A DNA stretch of 64,000 nt from an uncultured Collinsella sp. (GCA_937950325.1 CALFDJ010000036.1:17787-81786), one strand, 5' to 3'. Positions 52,055 to 61,381 are shown, counted from the stretch's first letter. Made by a program: numbers and translations. The notes: generated from the letters alone by a model not told the origin.

Positions 52055-53971
52055 CTAGGCGCGCTCCTCGATAGCACCGTTTCTATATGCATCGAGGAGC
52101 TGGCGCAGGTCCTGGATTTGGCTGCGGATCTTGGCGCCAGTATCGGTGTCGCTTACCATGCGGCGACGGTCTGCTTGGTCAAAACGGTTGGTCTCGCTTT
52201 CGATGTCCACGTTGCGCGTGAGTGCCTCGGCAACCGTCGTAAAGGCCCGGTGCGACTTGAGGCGGCAGCCGCGCGAACTCGAGATGAGCGTATAGCCGGC
52301 GATGCCCGTCTTGGGATGGTAAGCGCGGCAGAAGCCGCCATCGATGACCAGCAGCTTGCCCTCGGCGCGGATGGGCTGCTCGCCCTTGGTAGTTTTAACG
52401 GGCGTGTGGCCGTTGATGATGTGGCCGGTCGGCGAGCATGCCATGGGCGCGACGCCAAACTCGCACATGATGTCATCGCAGACCGAGGGCGACTTGGTAA
52501 GCGTAAAGTACGGATCCATCGGCTCGACCCAGGTGCTCTTATCGGCGATATAGGCGCGCTCAAAGGTACGCACCAGGCGTCCGCTGGCGGGTGAGTTAAA
52601 GCCAATCCACAGGTACCACATCCAGTCGAGAGCGTCGCGGTCGCCCACGCGCCAGGCGCGGCGGGCGATGTGGTCGCAAAAATCGAGATAATCGCGGCCA
52701 GCGTGCCAGGTGCCCAGACAGTTCATGCTGCTAAAGGTGCCGTCTTCGTTGAGCGGAACGCAGCCGTGGAAGAGCAGGTTGCCGTTGGCGACCTTGTACA
52801 TCGAGCCGTGGGAATAGAGGAAATCGATATGGCGATGCAGGTGATCGGCGGTGACAAACTCGGACACGAGCTTGTCGATGATGTGCTGCTCCTGGGGCGT
52901 GAGCGTATAGGGGTCCGCCGGGTCGACGGTGGGGAAGTCGTTGGTCGTGAGCGGCCACACGCTGCCGTCGGCGAGCGTGACCGTGCCGGTGTCGTGTTCG
53001 ATCTTGTCGAGTAACAGGCGGTTGGTCATATCGAACTCGGGGTGGCGCTGGATAATCTGGCCCTCGAGCTTAAAGAGCAGCACGTTGATGGCCTTGATCA
53101 GCGGGGTGATGGACTCACCGGCGGTATAGGTGGCATCGGCAAAGGCGACAAGCTCACGCAGCGAGATGCCGTAGTCGTTCTCTAGAATTTCGTAGTTGTC
53201 GTAGCGTAGGTTGTTGCGCAATACCGTGGCGATGCAGGCGGGCTCACCGGCCGCAGCGCCCATCCACAGCAGGTCGTGGTTGCCCCACTGGATGTCGAGC
53301 GAATGGTAGGTGAGCAGGCGGTCCATAATCTTGGCCGCGCCGCCGCCGCGGTCGAAGATATCGCCCACCAGGTGCAGGTGGTCGACGGCCAGGCGCTTGA
53401 TGAGCGAAGCGAGCGACTCGATAAAGTCGTCGGCGCTGGCGGTCTCCAGGATGGACTCCACGATGCGCTCGTGATAGCGCACGCGATAGTTGTTCTCGTC
53501 CGGGTGCGTGTGCAACAACTCGTCGATGATATAGGCGTAGTCGCGCGGGATGGCCTTACGCACCTTGGAGCGCGTGTAGCGGCTCGAAAGCGAGCGTGCG
53601 ACCATGATGAGCTGGTCAAGCATCGTCTTGTACCAAGTTGGCGAGTCCTCGCGCTGGCTGCGGACCAGCTCAATCTTCTCGCGCGGGTAGTAAATGAGCG
53701 TGCACAGCTCGCCCTTTTCGTCAAAGGAGAGCGTGTCGCCAAAAATCTCGTCGACATGCTCGCGCACGACGCCCGAGCAGTTATTGAGGATGTGCATAAA
53801 GGCTTCGTACTCGCCGTGCACGTCGCTCATAAAATGCTCGGTGCCCTTGGGTAGGTTGAGGATGGCCGAGAGGTTGATAATTTCGGTAAACGCGGATTGT
53901 TCGGTGGGGAACTGTCTCGACAGCAGGCGCAGATACTTGAAGTCTTGCGGGTTGCGATCGAATGCGACCAT
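52055..53971 (-). CDS. fbp: Fructose-1,6-bisphosphatase class 3
   Basis: This 638-residue enzyme is the Firmicutes-type gluconeogenic phosphatase that removes the 1-phosphate of fructose-1,6-bisphosphate. It has the calcineurin-like metal motifs MSDVHGEYEAF, HLVGDIFDRGGG and WGNHDLLWMG in order, with NGHTPVK further on. The ATG at 53971 is preceded by GGAAGG; the open extension to 54016 has no ribosome site. A 30-bp dyad at 53999-54028 lies 28 bases upstream. It stands alone between the GtrA genes and divergent degV. Confidence 0.94.
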   Translation of the reverse strand: MVAFDRNPQDFKYLRLLSRQFPTEQSAFTEIINLSAILNLPKGTEHFMSDVHGEYEAFMHILNNCSGVVREHVDEIFGDTLSFDEKGELCTLIYYPREKIELVRSQREDSPTWYKTMLDQLIMVARSLSSRYTRSKVRKAIPRDYAYIIDELLHTHPDENNYRVRYHERIVESILETASADDFIESLASLIKRLAVDHLHLVGDIFDRGGGAAKIMDRLLTYHSLDIQWGNHDLLWMGAAAGEPACIATVLRNNLRYDNYEILENDYGISLRELVAFADATYTAGESITPLIKAINVLLFKLEGQIIQRHPEFDMTNRLLLDKIEHDTGTVTLADGSVWPLTTNDFPTVDPADPYTLTPQEQHIIDKLVSEFVTADHLHRHIDFLYSHGSMYKVANGNLLFHGCVPLNEDGTFSSMNCLGTWHAGRDYLDFCDHIARRAWRVGDRDALDWMWYLWIGFNSPASGRLVRTFERAYIADKSTWVEPMDPYFTLTKSPSVCDDIMCEFGVAPMACSPTGHIINGHTPVKTTKGEQPIRAEGKLLVIDGGFCRAYHPKTGIAGYTLISSSRGCRLKSHRAFTTVAEALTRNVDIESETNRFDQADRRRMVSDTDTGAKIRSQIQDLRQLLDAYRNGAIEERA

Positions 53972-53998
53972 GAAACACCTTCCGATGGGGCTGGTAAA

Positions 53999-54028
53999 AC
54001 TGATAAACAGCGTCAAACGTTTATCAGT
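53999..54028. promoter_or_regulatory. 30-bp dyad upstream of fbp
   Basis: Perfect 10-bp arms ACTGATAAAC (53999-54008) and GTTTATCAGT (54019-54028) are 10 bases apart. The dyad is close to the fbp start and could be an operator or an mRNA hairpin. In the rest of the fbp-degV gap (53972-54291) TTTGGTAAAT occurs twice and a weak -10 GATAAT (54258-54263) precedes degV; no gene is seen. Confidence 0.55.
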
Positions 54029-54291
54029 ATGCGCCGCTTTTGTTTCGATTTTGCGCCGGCGGCTGAATTGTCGGCTGAACGGTTTGGTAAATCGATTTAG
54101 TTGAGGTGGATATGGCGGTTGAGTGGAGACGACAGAAGGTGTTTTCTCAGATATTTATGCGTGGGGCCGGTGGAGACGATGGTGGTAAAGATGTTCGCTA
54201 TTTTTGGTTCGATTTGGTAAATAGTGGACATATGTACCGTATGTAGGCTCACTGTGCGATAATTTGCGCAGCAATGAGTAAGGAGCCTCAT

Positions 54292-55182
54292 ATGAGTGAT
54301 TTTGTCCTGACCTGTGAATCCGCCGCCGACCGAACCCGTGAGTTCTTTGCGTCGCGCAATATCCCTGTCGTGTGTTTTCATTACGAGATCGACGATGTTG
54401 TCCATACGGACGATCTGTATCAGTCGATTACGCCGGACAAGTTTTTTGCCCAGATTGCCGCGGGCGCCATGCCCAAGACGTCTCAGGTGAGCGTGGGTGA
54501 GTACAAGGAGTTTTGGGAGCCGTTTGTTGCCGAGGGTAAAGACGTGCTGCACCTGGCGTTGTCGTCGGGTATTTCGGGCACGTATGGATCGGCCTGCGTT
54601 GCGGCGCAGATGCTCGCGGATCGCTATCCCCAGGGCGGCAAGGTGCGCGTCATCGATTCGCTGGCGGCGTCTTCGGGCTTTGGCCTGTTGCTGGAATATG
54701 CCGCCGACGTGCGCGATAGCGGGGCTTCACTCGACGAGACGGCTGCCTGGATCGAGGAGCACAAACTCAACCTGCACCACTGGTTCTTCTCGACCGATCT
54801 GTCGAGCTATCTACGAGGCGGTCGCATTTCGGCTGCGAGTGCGATCATCGGCACGGCGCTTAAGATTTGCCCGCTTATGACGGTCGATTGCGACGGCAAG
54901 CTGTCGCCACGTGAGAAGATTCGCACTAAGAAGCGCGCGATTTCCGAGATGGCTAAGACCATGATGGCACACGTACAGGACGGTGCAGATTATTCGGGTA
55001 AGTGCATCATGTCGCAGTCAGCGTGCCGCGAGGATGCTGAGGCGGTCGCGGCGCTGATTGAGGAACAGGTTCCGCAGCTTAAAGGCAAGATTGAGATCAA
55101 TGACATCGGTACTCTGATTAGCTCGCATACCGGACCTGGTACGGTGGCGCTCTTCTTTATGGGCGACAAGCGCGTGGATTAA
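54292..55182 (+). CDS. DegV family fatty-acid-binding protein
   Basis: This 296-residue protein starts at ATG 54292, six bases after AAGGAG. DegV hallmarks are present: an N-terminal DFVLTCESAADRT, PKTSQVSVGEY, LALSSGISGTYGSA (fatty acid carboxylate-binding region) and the RGGRISAASAIIGTALKICPLM segment. DegV/FakB proteins bind a fatty acid and present it to the FakA kinase for phosphorylation. No fakA is adjacent. A bidirectional terminator follows. Confidence 0.92.
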   Translation: MSDFVLTCESAADRTREFFASRNIPVVCFHYEIDDVVHTDDLYQSITPDKFFAQIAAGAMPKTSQVSVGEYKEFWEPFVAEGKDVLHLALSSGISGTYGSACVAAQMLADRYPQGGKVRVIDSLAASSGFGLLLEYAADVRDSGASLDETAAWIEEHKLNLHHWFFSTDLSSYLRGGRISAASAIIGTALKICPLMTVDCDGKLSPREKIRTKKRAISEMAKTMMAHVQDGADYSGKCIMSQSACREDAEAVAALIEEQVPQLKGKIEINDIGTLISSHTGPGTVALFFMGDKRVD

Positions 55183-55223
55183 TTTGCCCCATCACGTCGC
55201 TGCATGATTGCTCAAACGAAAAC

Positions 55224-55251
55224 GGCCCGCCTCACGTTTGTGGGGCGGGCC
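55224..55251 (+). terminator. Bidirectional terminator between degV and the TIM-barrel gene
   Basis: A 12-bp stem with one wobble (GGCCCGCCTCAC at 55224-55235 with GTGGGGCGGGCC at 55240-55251) is followed by TTGCTGTT on the plus strand and by GTTTTCGTTTG on the minus strand. Confidence 0.8.
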
Positions 55252-55263
55252 TTGCTGTTGCGG

Positions 55264-56355
55264 CTAGCGTTTCTTTCCGCGGAAGAAAAAGCCGTGCAGT
55301 GACGGCTTGAGGCCGCGGTTGGCGCGATGCTCCTCGACGCGCTCGTGGATCGAAGCGACGCGCTCGATGACTTCGTCGGGAATCGGCACATCGGGATTCA
55401 TGTTCTCGACCTGGCTGACCTCGGCGGCGGAGACCTGGTCGATAATGGGCACATCGTCGTGCGAGATGACAGGTGTGGCGTCTTCCTTCATCTTGCGATA
55501 ACGCTGCATCATGTCGGTCTGTAGCTGCTGGGCCGAAGGCGGCGTCCAGATGATGGCGTTGGCGCCGGCGGCGATGGTTTCACGGATGCTCTCTGGCGTC
55601 TTGCCGCCCGGCGCGATGAGCGGCAGGTTGGGATAGTGCTTGCGCAGCTCGCGTAGGACCTGGGGCGTGTTCTTGCCGGCGGCGATGTTGAGAATCTTGG
55701 CTCCAGCGCGCACCTTGGCGTGGGCATCGTCGTCGCAGCGAACGACCGTAGCGATGACGGGGATGTCGGCGATGTTGGTGATGTGCTCGACCATCTCGGC
55801 AGTAGCGGGGGAGTTGACCACGCAGCCCGCCGCGCCCTGCATCTCGGAGACGGCTGCCATCTGCACGGAGCGCTTACCGGTCGTAGTTCCGCCGCCCACG
55901 CCTACAAAGACCGGGCACTCGGCGACGGTCAACAGTGCCTGCGTAATGGCCGGCTGCGGCGTGAAGGGGTAAACGGCAAAGACGGCATCGGCGTTGGAGT
56001 TGCGGATGACCGCGACGTCGGTGGTGTAGATGAGCGATTTGATACGACGGCCGAAGAGCGTGAAGCCGCTGGCCTCCTCGATCTCGTCAGGCATGCGAAG
56101 GGCCGCCTTGCGCAGGCGCCCGTCGATGGGCAGCGGCTCCATGGGAAGCAGTCCGTTGGGGGTCACGGCTACCTGGGGTTCGGTGAACTCGTCTGCGAGC
56201 TCGACCTCGGAGAAATCGACCGAGGCGACAATGTCCTCGTGAACCTCGGCGGGCACATCGATGGGGGCTTGGTCGTTTGCCGCGGCAGGCGTGTCGAAAG
56301 AGCTGGTGCCGACGAAGGCGTCGACGCGCTCATTTAGATCGTTGAGGGTATCCAT
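55264..56355 (-). CDS. TIM-barrel aldolase-like protein of unknown function
   Basis: This 363-residue protein has a variable acidic N-terminus (1-75), then a region with alternating strands and helices that looks like a TIM barrel: VFVGVGGGTTTGKRSV, GAAGCVVNSPAT, IPVIATVV, GAKILNIAAGKNTP, LPLIAPGGKTPESIRETIAAGANAIIWTPPS. The GGKT and GANAIIW parts recall phosphate-binding loops of KDPG-aldolase-like barrels. The C-terminal tail is basic (FFFRGKKR). No close functional family is recognised and the reaction is unknown. The ribosome site is weak. The gene converges on degV. Confidence 0.65.
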   Translation of the reverse strand: MDTLNDLNERVDAFVGTSSFDTPAAANDQAPIDVPAEVHEDIVASVDFSEVELADEFTEPQVAVTPNGLLPMEPLPIDGRLRKAALRMPDEIEEASGFTLFGRRIKSLIYTTDVAVIRNSNADAVFAVYPFTPQPAITQALLTVAECPVFVGVGGGTTTGKRSVQMAAVSEMQGAAGCVVNSPATAEMVEHITNIADIPVIATVVRCDDDAHAKVRAGAKILNIAAGKNTPQVLRELRKHYPNLPLIAPGGKTPESIRETIAAGANAIIWTPPSAQQLQTDMMQRYRKMKEDATPVISHDDVPIIDQVSAAEVSQVENMNPDVPIPDEVIERVASIHERVEEHRANRGLKPSLHGFFFRGKKR

Positions 56356-56546
56356 GGAAGCTCGATTCTATGTGATGACGGCCGGCGCGATGCAGCCGGA
56401 ATTGCGAATGCTAAATCGTTTGACGAGTTGATTTTTCCCCGCCGCGCCATCCGTTAGACCGAAGGACCGGCGAACGTGAAGGAGCTGTGGTGGCGGGGAT
56501 CGAGGTGCTATCTTGAAAGTCCCGTTTAAAAGAGAGGTGACGCGGT

Positions 56547-56717
56547 ATGGAATTGACAGCAATGTTTGGCTCGATTGGCCTGTGTGTAGGCGCAATCGTT
56601 GCCGCCGCGGTTATCTACTTTGTGGTCACGGCCATTAAGGGCAAAAGGGCCGAACGCAAGGAGCGCGCGATGCTTAAACAGCATCGCGACCAGCAGGGCA
56701 AACGCGCACGGAGATAG
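56547..56717 (+). CDS. Small single-pass membrane protein (56 residues)
   Basis: A short frame with GAGAGGTG nine bases before its ATG encodes MELTAMFGSIGLCVGAIVAA, a continuing hydrophobic helix to about residue 30, then a strongly basic tail (KGKRAERKERAMLKQHRDQQ, ending GKRARR). The topology would leave a positively charged cytoplasmic tail. It is not similar to a family I recognise. The good ribosome site and the clear membrane-plus-basic-tail design support it as a real gene. Confidence 0.65.
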   Translation: MELTAMFGSIGLCVGAIVAAAVIYFVVTAIKGKRAERKERAMLKQHRDQQGKRARR

Positions 56718-56741
56718 CTTGTTGAGTTTTGGATCCGTGCG

Positions 56742-57845
56742 CTAGCTGCGTTTTCGGATCAGGGCAATGTAGAAGCCCTCAAATTCGCGGCTGGGCGGAA
56801 TGGTGAGCGTGCCGGGCATGCCGTTGGTGATGGCCGATACCTGACCCGCGGCGATTGCCTCGGTCAGGGCGTTGGACTCGATGCGCGGCTCCTCGCCAGC
56901 TTCCTGGGCGCGGCGTGCCTCACTTTCGCTTGGCGTGCCGTCGAGGGGGATGAGCTCGCAGTCCATATGCTTGTCGAGGGCCTCTTGCAGGGCGTCCTCG
57001 TTTTCCTGCGGCAAGATCGAACAAGTCGAATAGACGAGCGTGCCGCCCGGTTTGAGGGCTCCCATGGCGCGGTCCAGAAGTGCTCGCTGCGAGCGGGCGC
57101 ACTTGCTCAGCAACTGCTCGGTGAGGCCGCGCAGACTCTTCTCGTTGCCGCTGATGACGGTGCCCGTGCCGGTGCAGGGAGCGTCGAGCAGGATGCGGTC
57201 AAAGCGGAAGAACTCGTCGAGCTCGCGTGCGTCGATGCGCATGACGGGCACGTTTTTTGCGCCTTGGCGGTGGAGGTTGGCTTCGAGCTTCTCGGCGCGG
57301 GGAATGCTCATCTCGCAGGCGGTGAGGTGTGCCTGGCCCTGGGTGAGGGCGGCGATCTGCGTCGTCTTGCCGCCAGGGGCTGCGCACATGTCCAGGATGT
57401 CCTCGCCTGCCTGGGCGCCCAACACCAAAGGCGGCATCATGGACGACAGGCTCTGTAGGTAGATCTTGCCGTCGCGGTAGATGTCGAGATCCCACAGATC
57501 GGAAACCTGGGCCTCGGGCAGGATAAAGGCGTCTGGGTACCAGGCGACGGGGTTGTGGGCGATGCCGGCGGCATCGAGCGCCGCAGCGATGTCCTCGGCG
57601 GTCGCCCTGAGCGTGTTGGCGCGCAGTGTGACCGGGCGTGTGGCCGCGGCGCCGAAGCCCTCGATCATGAGCTCGGCATCGGCGGGCGCATAGGCGCCGG
57701 CGACCGTGTCGACCATAAAGCGTGGCAGGTCGGCAGCGCAGGGAAGGGCGGCAAGCTGGTCGGAAAGCTCGGTAGCAGCAAACTGCCTAAGCTTGAGCTC
57801 GGCCTTGACCTGCTTTTTCTGCTTACGACGACGCGGCTTGGACAT
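56742..57845 (-). CDS. RsmB/RsmF-type rRNA cytosine-5 methyltransferase
   Basis: This 367-residue protein carries a NOP2/Sun-type SAM-dependent RNA m5C methyltransferase domain. Motifs in order: DMCAAPGGKTTQIA (SAM binding), ACEMSIPRAEKLEANL, FDRILLDAPCTGTG (motif IV with the product-release Cys) and LVYSTCSILPQENE (motif VI with the catalytic Cys). The basic N-terminus MSKPRRRKQKKQ suits RNA binding. The C-terminal FEGFYIALIRK is also typical. GGAAGG lies upstream of the ATG. It lies 36 bases after the metG-like stop on the same strand, so the two are probably co-transcribed, linking tRNA charging and rRNA modification. Confidence 0.9.
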   Translation of the reverse strand: MSKPRRRKQKKQVKAELKLRQFAATELSDQLAALPCAADLPRFMVDTVAGAYAPADAELMIEGFGAAATRPVTLRANTLRATAEDIAAALDAAGIAHNPVAWYPDAFILPEAQVSDLWDLDIYRDGKIYLQSLSSMMPPLVLGAQAGEDILDMCAAPGGKTTQIAALTQGQAHLTACEMSIPRAEKLEANLHRQGAKNVPVMRIDARELDEFFRFDRILLDAPCTGTGTVISGNEKSLRGLTEQLLSKCARSQRALLDRAMGALKPGGTLVYSTCSILPQENEDALQEALDKHMDCELIPLDGTPSESEARRAQEAGEEPRIESNALTEAIAAGQVSAITNGMPGTLTIPPSREFEGFYIALIRKRS

Positions 57846-57881
57846 CCGTCTTTCCTTCCTATTCCATTACATGTCGAGTGT

Positions 57882-60032
57882 TTAGTACTGGCTCTCGTGC
57901 TTGCTAAAGAAGTCGAAGCGCGGGGGTAGCGGCTTTACGCGGTGCTCGCCGGGCTTCTCGCCCAGGCTCTCCACAAACTCATCCGTGGAGGCGAAGATGT
58001 TATCCCAGCTAAAGAAGGCGACCGGGTCGATGTCGAAGTACTCACAGATGAGCTCGCAGCCGGCCGGGACGATGCCGTGCATCAGGACGGTCGCCACGCG
58101 CAGCTCGGTAAAGGCGTCGACGAGGGCCTGCGTCATTGCGGCGTTGGCCGGCTCGCCCTCGAGCTTGTTGGCGGCCTTGGAGGCGTCGCTCCAGCGCTTG
58201 TTGGCGGCGCGCAGGTAGTCGTCGCACACGGCAAGCGCGCGGTGCGTCTCGAACTTGTACATGGCCTGCTCAAAGGCGAGGGCTGCCTGCTGGGCGGCTT
58301 CGACCACGGTGTCAGAAGCGGCACCGGCGGGGATGCAGCCGTTGCGGTAGGGGCTCTCGTCGCCTTCCTTGACGGCGACGCCGTAGAAGCAGCTGCGGGC
58401 CAGACGGTTGAACACGCCGGTCAAAAGGGCGCTCTCCTTAAGGGCCGGGTCGATAACGCGCTTGTCGTCGCAGGCGCGTACCTCGTTGCCGTCCTTGTCC
58501 TTGCCGGTCACACGCGTGTCGTATGCCTTGGGGCTAAAGCTCACCGGCTTTTCGGATAGGCCGAGCGACAGCCAGTGCGCGCGCATCTGCTCGCAGGTGT
58601 AGTGGTTGAGCAGGTCGTCTGCCGGCGGGGGAGGCGTCTGCGAGGACGAGCTGGCCTTTTTGCCCATGTAGAGCAGGTGGTAGCAGGCGCTGACGGTGCT
58701 CTGCGTGAGGTCCCAGCCCAGGGCCTCCCACATGGCGGTCTGCGCGATGCAGTAGAAATAGATGTTGTCCTGACCGATGAACTGGTAAATCTGAGCGTCG
58801 TCAGAGCACCACCAGTCGCGCCAGTCGAGCGAGCTGTGCTGGTAGGTGGGTGCGGGCACCTGCGTGGAGTCGGCGGCGGGCTCGCCCATGAGGGCGGCAT
58901 CCTGGGCGGCGACGCCCTCGGTCACGCCGGTGGCCTTGGCATCGCGCGCGAGCACGGTACGCGTATAGCTGATGGGCGCCCACAGGCTCTCGGGCCAGCA
59001 CCAGCAGGTGACGTCGGAGACGCCATCGACCTCGGGCACCGGAACGCCCCAGTCGATGTTGCCGGTGATGCGGAAGGGCACGAGTGCCTTGCCGCTGCGG
59101 AAGCGCACGCCACCGTTGGCGAGCACCGCGTGGGCGTCGTCGCGCTCCTTCCAGCTGGGGAAGGTGACGGTAAAGCTGCTCTTGTTGCCCTCGGGCTCCA
59201 GCACGGTGTGCTCGGGGAGCTGGTCCTCGACGGCATCGAAGGCCTCGCGGAACTTGTTCTGGATGTAGAGCTGAGCCGGCAGCAGCCACTCCTCCATGGT
59301 CTTGGAGACCACGGAGCGAACCTGCGGGTTCTGGGCGAGCTTGGCGGTGTAGGTCTTCATAAAGTCGAGGTAGGCCGGCAGGTCAAAGTAGAGATTGTCG
59401 ACCGGGCGCAACTCGGGCACCTCGCCGGTGAGCTGGCTCTTGGGCGCGATGAGCTCCTCGGGCTCAAACTGGTGGCCCAGATCGCACTCGTCGGCATAAG
59501 CCTTCTCGGACTTGCAGCCCTGGATGGGGCAGCGGCCGATCACTTGGCGGCCGTTGAGGAACGTGCCGGCCTTGGCGTCGTAGAACTGCAGCGTGGAGCG
59601 CTTGGAGATGGTGCCCTGCTCATGCAGGCGCTCGATAATCTCGGCGGTCACTTCGTTGTGAATCTGCGCAGCCGGCTCAAGGCCCGAGCCGCCGTAGATA
59701 TCGCAGCTGATGTTGTAGTTGTTGAGGGTCGCTGCTTGGCGGGAGTGATTGGACTCGACGTACTCGTTAATGGACTTGTCGTAGCCCTCGTTCTCCTTGA
59801 GCTTGCGGTAGCTCTCCATGATGGGCGAGCCGTAGCAGTCGGTGCCCGAGGTGAAGATGACGTTCTCGCGGCCCAGACGGTCGCGCAGGAAGCGGGCGAA
59901 GAAGTCGGCAGGGACAAAGACGCCGCCGACGTGGCCAAAGTGAAGGCCCTTGTTGCCGTAGGGCTCGCCGGCGGTAACGATGGCGCGGCGAGGCCAGCTG
60001 GGACGGTCGTTCATGGAGTATTTGGATGCCAT
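57882..60032 (-). CDS. metG: Methionine--tRNA ligase (divergent)
   Basis: This protein of 716 residues is a class I tRNA synthetase. The HIGH motif reads HFGH in GLHFGHVGGV near residue 31. A MetRS-type zinc-binding knuckle follows (RCPIQGCKSEKAYADECDLG, then PEELIAPKSQLTGEVPE and LYFDLPAYLDF). The adenylate-site motif reads WCWPESLWAPISY. The KMSKS loop is altered: YMGKKASSSS, with serine in place of the second lysine, comparable to the KFSTS variants known in some MetRS. A helical anticodon-binding region follows. The ATG at 60032 (AAGGAG four bases upstream) is chosen; the frame is open further up. The rRNA methyltransferase gene follows. Confidence 0.85.
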   Translation of the reverse strand: MASKYSMNDRPSWPRRAIVTAGEPYGNKGLHFGHVGGVFVPADFFARFLRDRLGRENVIFTSGTDCYGSPIMESYRKLKENEGYDKSINEYVESNHSRQAATLNNYNISCDIYGGSGLEPAAQIHNEVTAEIIERLHEQGTISKRSTLQFYDAKAGTFLNGRQVIGRCPIQGCKSEKAYADECDLGHQFEPEELIAPKSQLTGEVPELRPVDNLYFDLPAYLDFMKTYTAKLAQNPQVRSVVSKTMEEWLLPAQLYIQNKFREAFDAVEDQLPEHTVLEPEGNKSSFTVTFPSWKERDDAHAVLANGGVRFRSGKALVPFRITGNIDWGVPVPEVDGVSDVTCWCWPESLWAPISYTRTVLARDAKATGVTEGVAAQDAALMGEPAADSTQVPAPTYQHSSLDWRDWWCSDDAQIYQFIGQDNIYFYCIAQTAMWEALGWDLTQSTVSACYHLLYMGKKASSSSQTPPPPADDLLNHYTCEQMRAHWLSLGLSEKPVSFSPKAYDTRVTGKDKDGNEVRACDDKRVIDPALKESALLTGVFNRLARSCFYGVAVKEGDESPYRNGCIPAGAASDTVVEAAQQAALAFEQAMYKFETHRALAVCDDYLRAANKRWSDASKAANKLEGEPANAAMTQALVDAFTELRVATVLMHGIVPAGCELICEYFDIDPVAFFSWDNIFASTDEFVESLGEKPGEHRVKPLPPRFDFFSKHESQY

Positions 60033-60164
60033 GGGACTCCTTCGCATATGGTGAGAGCGCGGCCGGGCGCAAGGTCTGGCGGCGCGGTGGTCAATTCGTG
60101 CATATCGTTCGACATTATCGCACATGCGGACGGGTACGTGGCAGGGGCGCTATCCTAAGATGCT

Positions 60165-60731
60165 ATGAATGAGATTTCCAACATACATGCGTTTGAGGAT
60201 GAGGATTTTCTGCACGCCTGCTTTGTGTGGGGGATGGCCGTGCTTGGCGCATTTGCCGTGTGCCTGGTGCCGGTGTTTATGCTGCTGGGCGGACCCGCGG
60301 ACCTGGATGCGGCTGACGCGGGCGGCTGGACCACGGTCGTGGGCTGGATAGTCGGCTTGGCTGCGATCTCAATGGCGTCGTTCGCCGTGCACGAGCTGGT
60401 GCACGGTGTGTTTTTTAAGCTGCTGGCGCCCGCGGGCGCGAAGGTGACCTTTGGGGCGAATCGCGAGACGGCGATGATCTATGCCTGCGCCGAAGGCGTT
60501 GTGTATTCTCGCCGGCGGTACGTGGCGGTTTGCCTGGCACCGACGGTTGTTGTGACGACAGCGTTTGCCCTGGGGTTTGCGTTCTCGGGCTATCCGCTGC
60601 TGTGCTACCTGGCGGCCGGCTTGCATTTGTCGGGCTGTGTGGGCGACTGGTATTACGTGCGGACCATTTTGCGCGACCGCCGCATTGTCGCCTGCGAGGA
60701 CACGTCCTTCGGCGTGCGCTTTTTCGGGTGA
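60165..60731 (+). CDS. DUF3267 zincin-like membrane protein
   Basis: This 188-residue membrane protein has about four hydrophobic segments. The second is followed by HELVHG (residues 76-81), a HExxH zinc motif as in DUF3267 proteins, with a possible third ligand Asp in SGCVGDWYYV near the C-terminus. The arrangement recalls site-2-protease-like intramembrane metallopeptidases, but activity of the family is unproven. No good ribosome site is seen before the ATG. The queH gene starts 11 bases after the stop, so the two are co-transcribed. Confidence 0.8.
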   Translation: MNEISNIHAFEDEDFLHACFVWGMAVLGAFAVCLVPVFMLLGGPADLDAADAGGWTTVVGWIVGLAAISMASFAVHELVHGVFFKLLAPAGAKVTFGANRETAMIYACAEGVVYSRRRYVAVCLAPTVVVTTAFALGFAFSGYPLLCYLAAGLHLSGCVGDWYYVRTILRDRRIVACEDTSFGVRFFG

Positions 60732-60741
60732 GGAGATGTCG

Positions 60742-61317
60742 ATGAAGCCGTTGTTGTTGCACGCCTGCTGTGCGCCGTGCTCTCTTGAGCCGGTCCGCCT
60801 GCTGCGCGAGGAAGGGTTTGAGCCCACAATCTGCTGGACAAACCCCAATATTCAGCCGCACGATGAATGGCAGCGGCGTTTGGACGAGCTGCGCCGGTGG
60901 TGTGCCGATGGCGACATCGAGCTTATCGAGGCGGGGGAGGACCGGGAGCGCTGGGAGGCCGGCGTGGCCCCGCTGGGCGCCGATCGAGCCCGTCGCTGTC
61001 GCGCATGCTATGCCCTGCGTCTGGCCGAGGCGTGCCGTGTGGCCCAGGAGCGCGGGTTTGAGTTTGTGGGCACGACGCTCGCCGTCTCGCCGTACCAGTT
61101 GTTCGAAACCTGCAATGATGTGTTGGAGCGTCTGGCTGCTGCCCGCGGTCTCACTCCGGTGATTCGCGATTTTCGCCCGTATTACCCCGAGGCCACGCGT
61201 CGTTCGCGCGAACTGGGCATGTATCGGCAGAACTACTGTGGCTGCCGCTTCTCGGCTGTCGAGGCGGCCATGGACCGCGCCCGCATCCGCGACGAGCGTA
61301 AAGCCGCCAAAAAGTAG
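60742..61317 (+). CDS. queH: Epoxyqueuosine reductase QueH
   Basis: This protein of 191 residues catalyses the last step of queuosine formation in tRNA and is the metal-dependent alternative to the cobalamin-dependent QueG. It begins MKPLLLHACCAPCS with Cys9, Cys10 and Cys13, and later has RRCRACYALRL and NYCGCRFS, the conserved cysteines for the Fe-S cluster and iron site. The ATG at 60742 is chosen over 60736 because AGGAG at 60731-60735 needs spacing. queA follows 64 bases later, forming a queuosine pair. Confidence 0.92.
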   Translation: MKPLLLHACCAPCSLEPVRLLREEGFEPTICWTNPNIQPHDEWQRRLDELRRWCADGDIELIEAGEDRERWEAGVAPLGADRARRCRACYALRLAEACRVAQERGFEFVGTTLAVSPYQLFETCNDVLERLAAARGLTPVIRDFRPYYPEATRRSRELGMYRQNYCGCRFSAVEAAMDRARIRDERKAAKK

Positions 61318-61381
61318 TTCATTTGGGACGTCAGCCTGCTAGGATGTAGAGCGGACTTTAGCTATATAAGGAGTATCCGAC

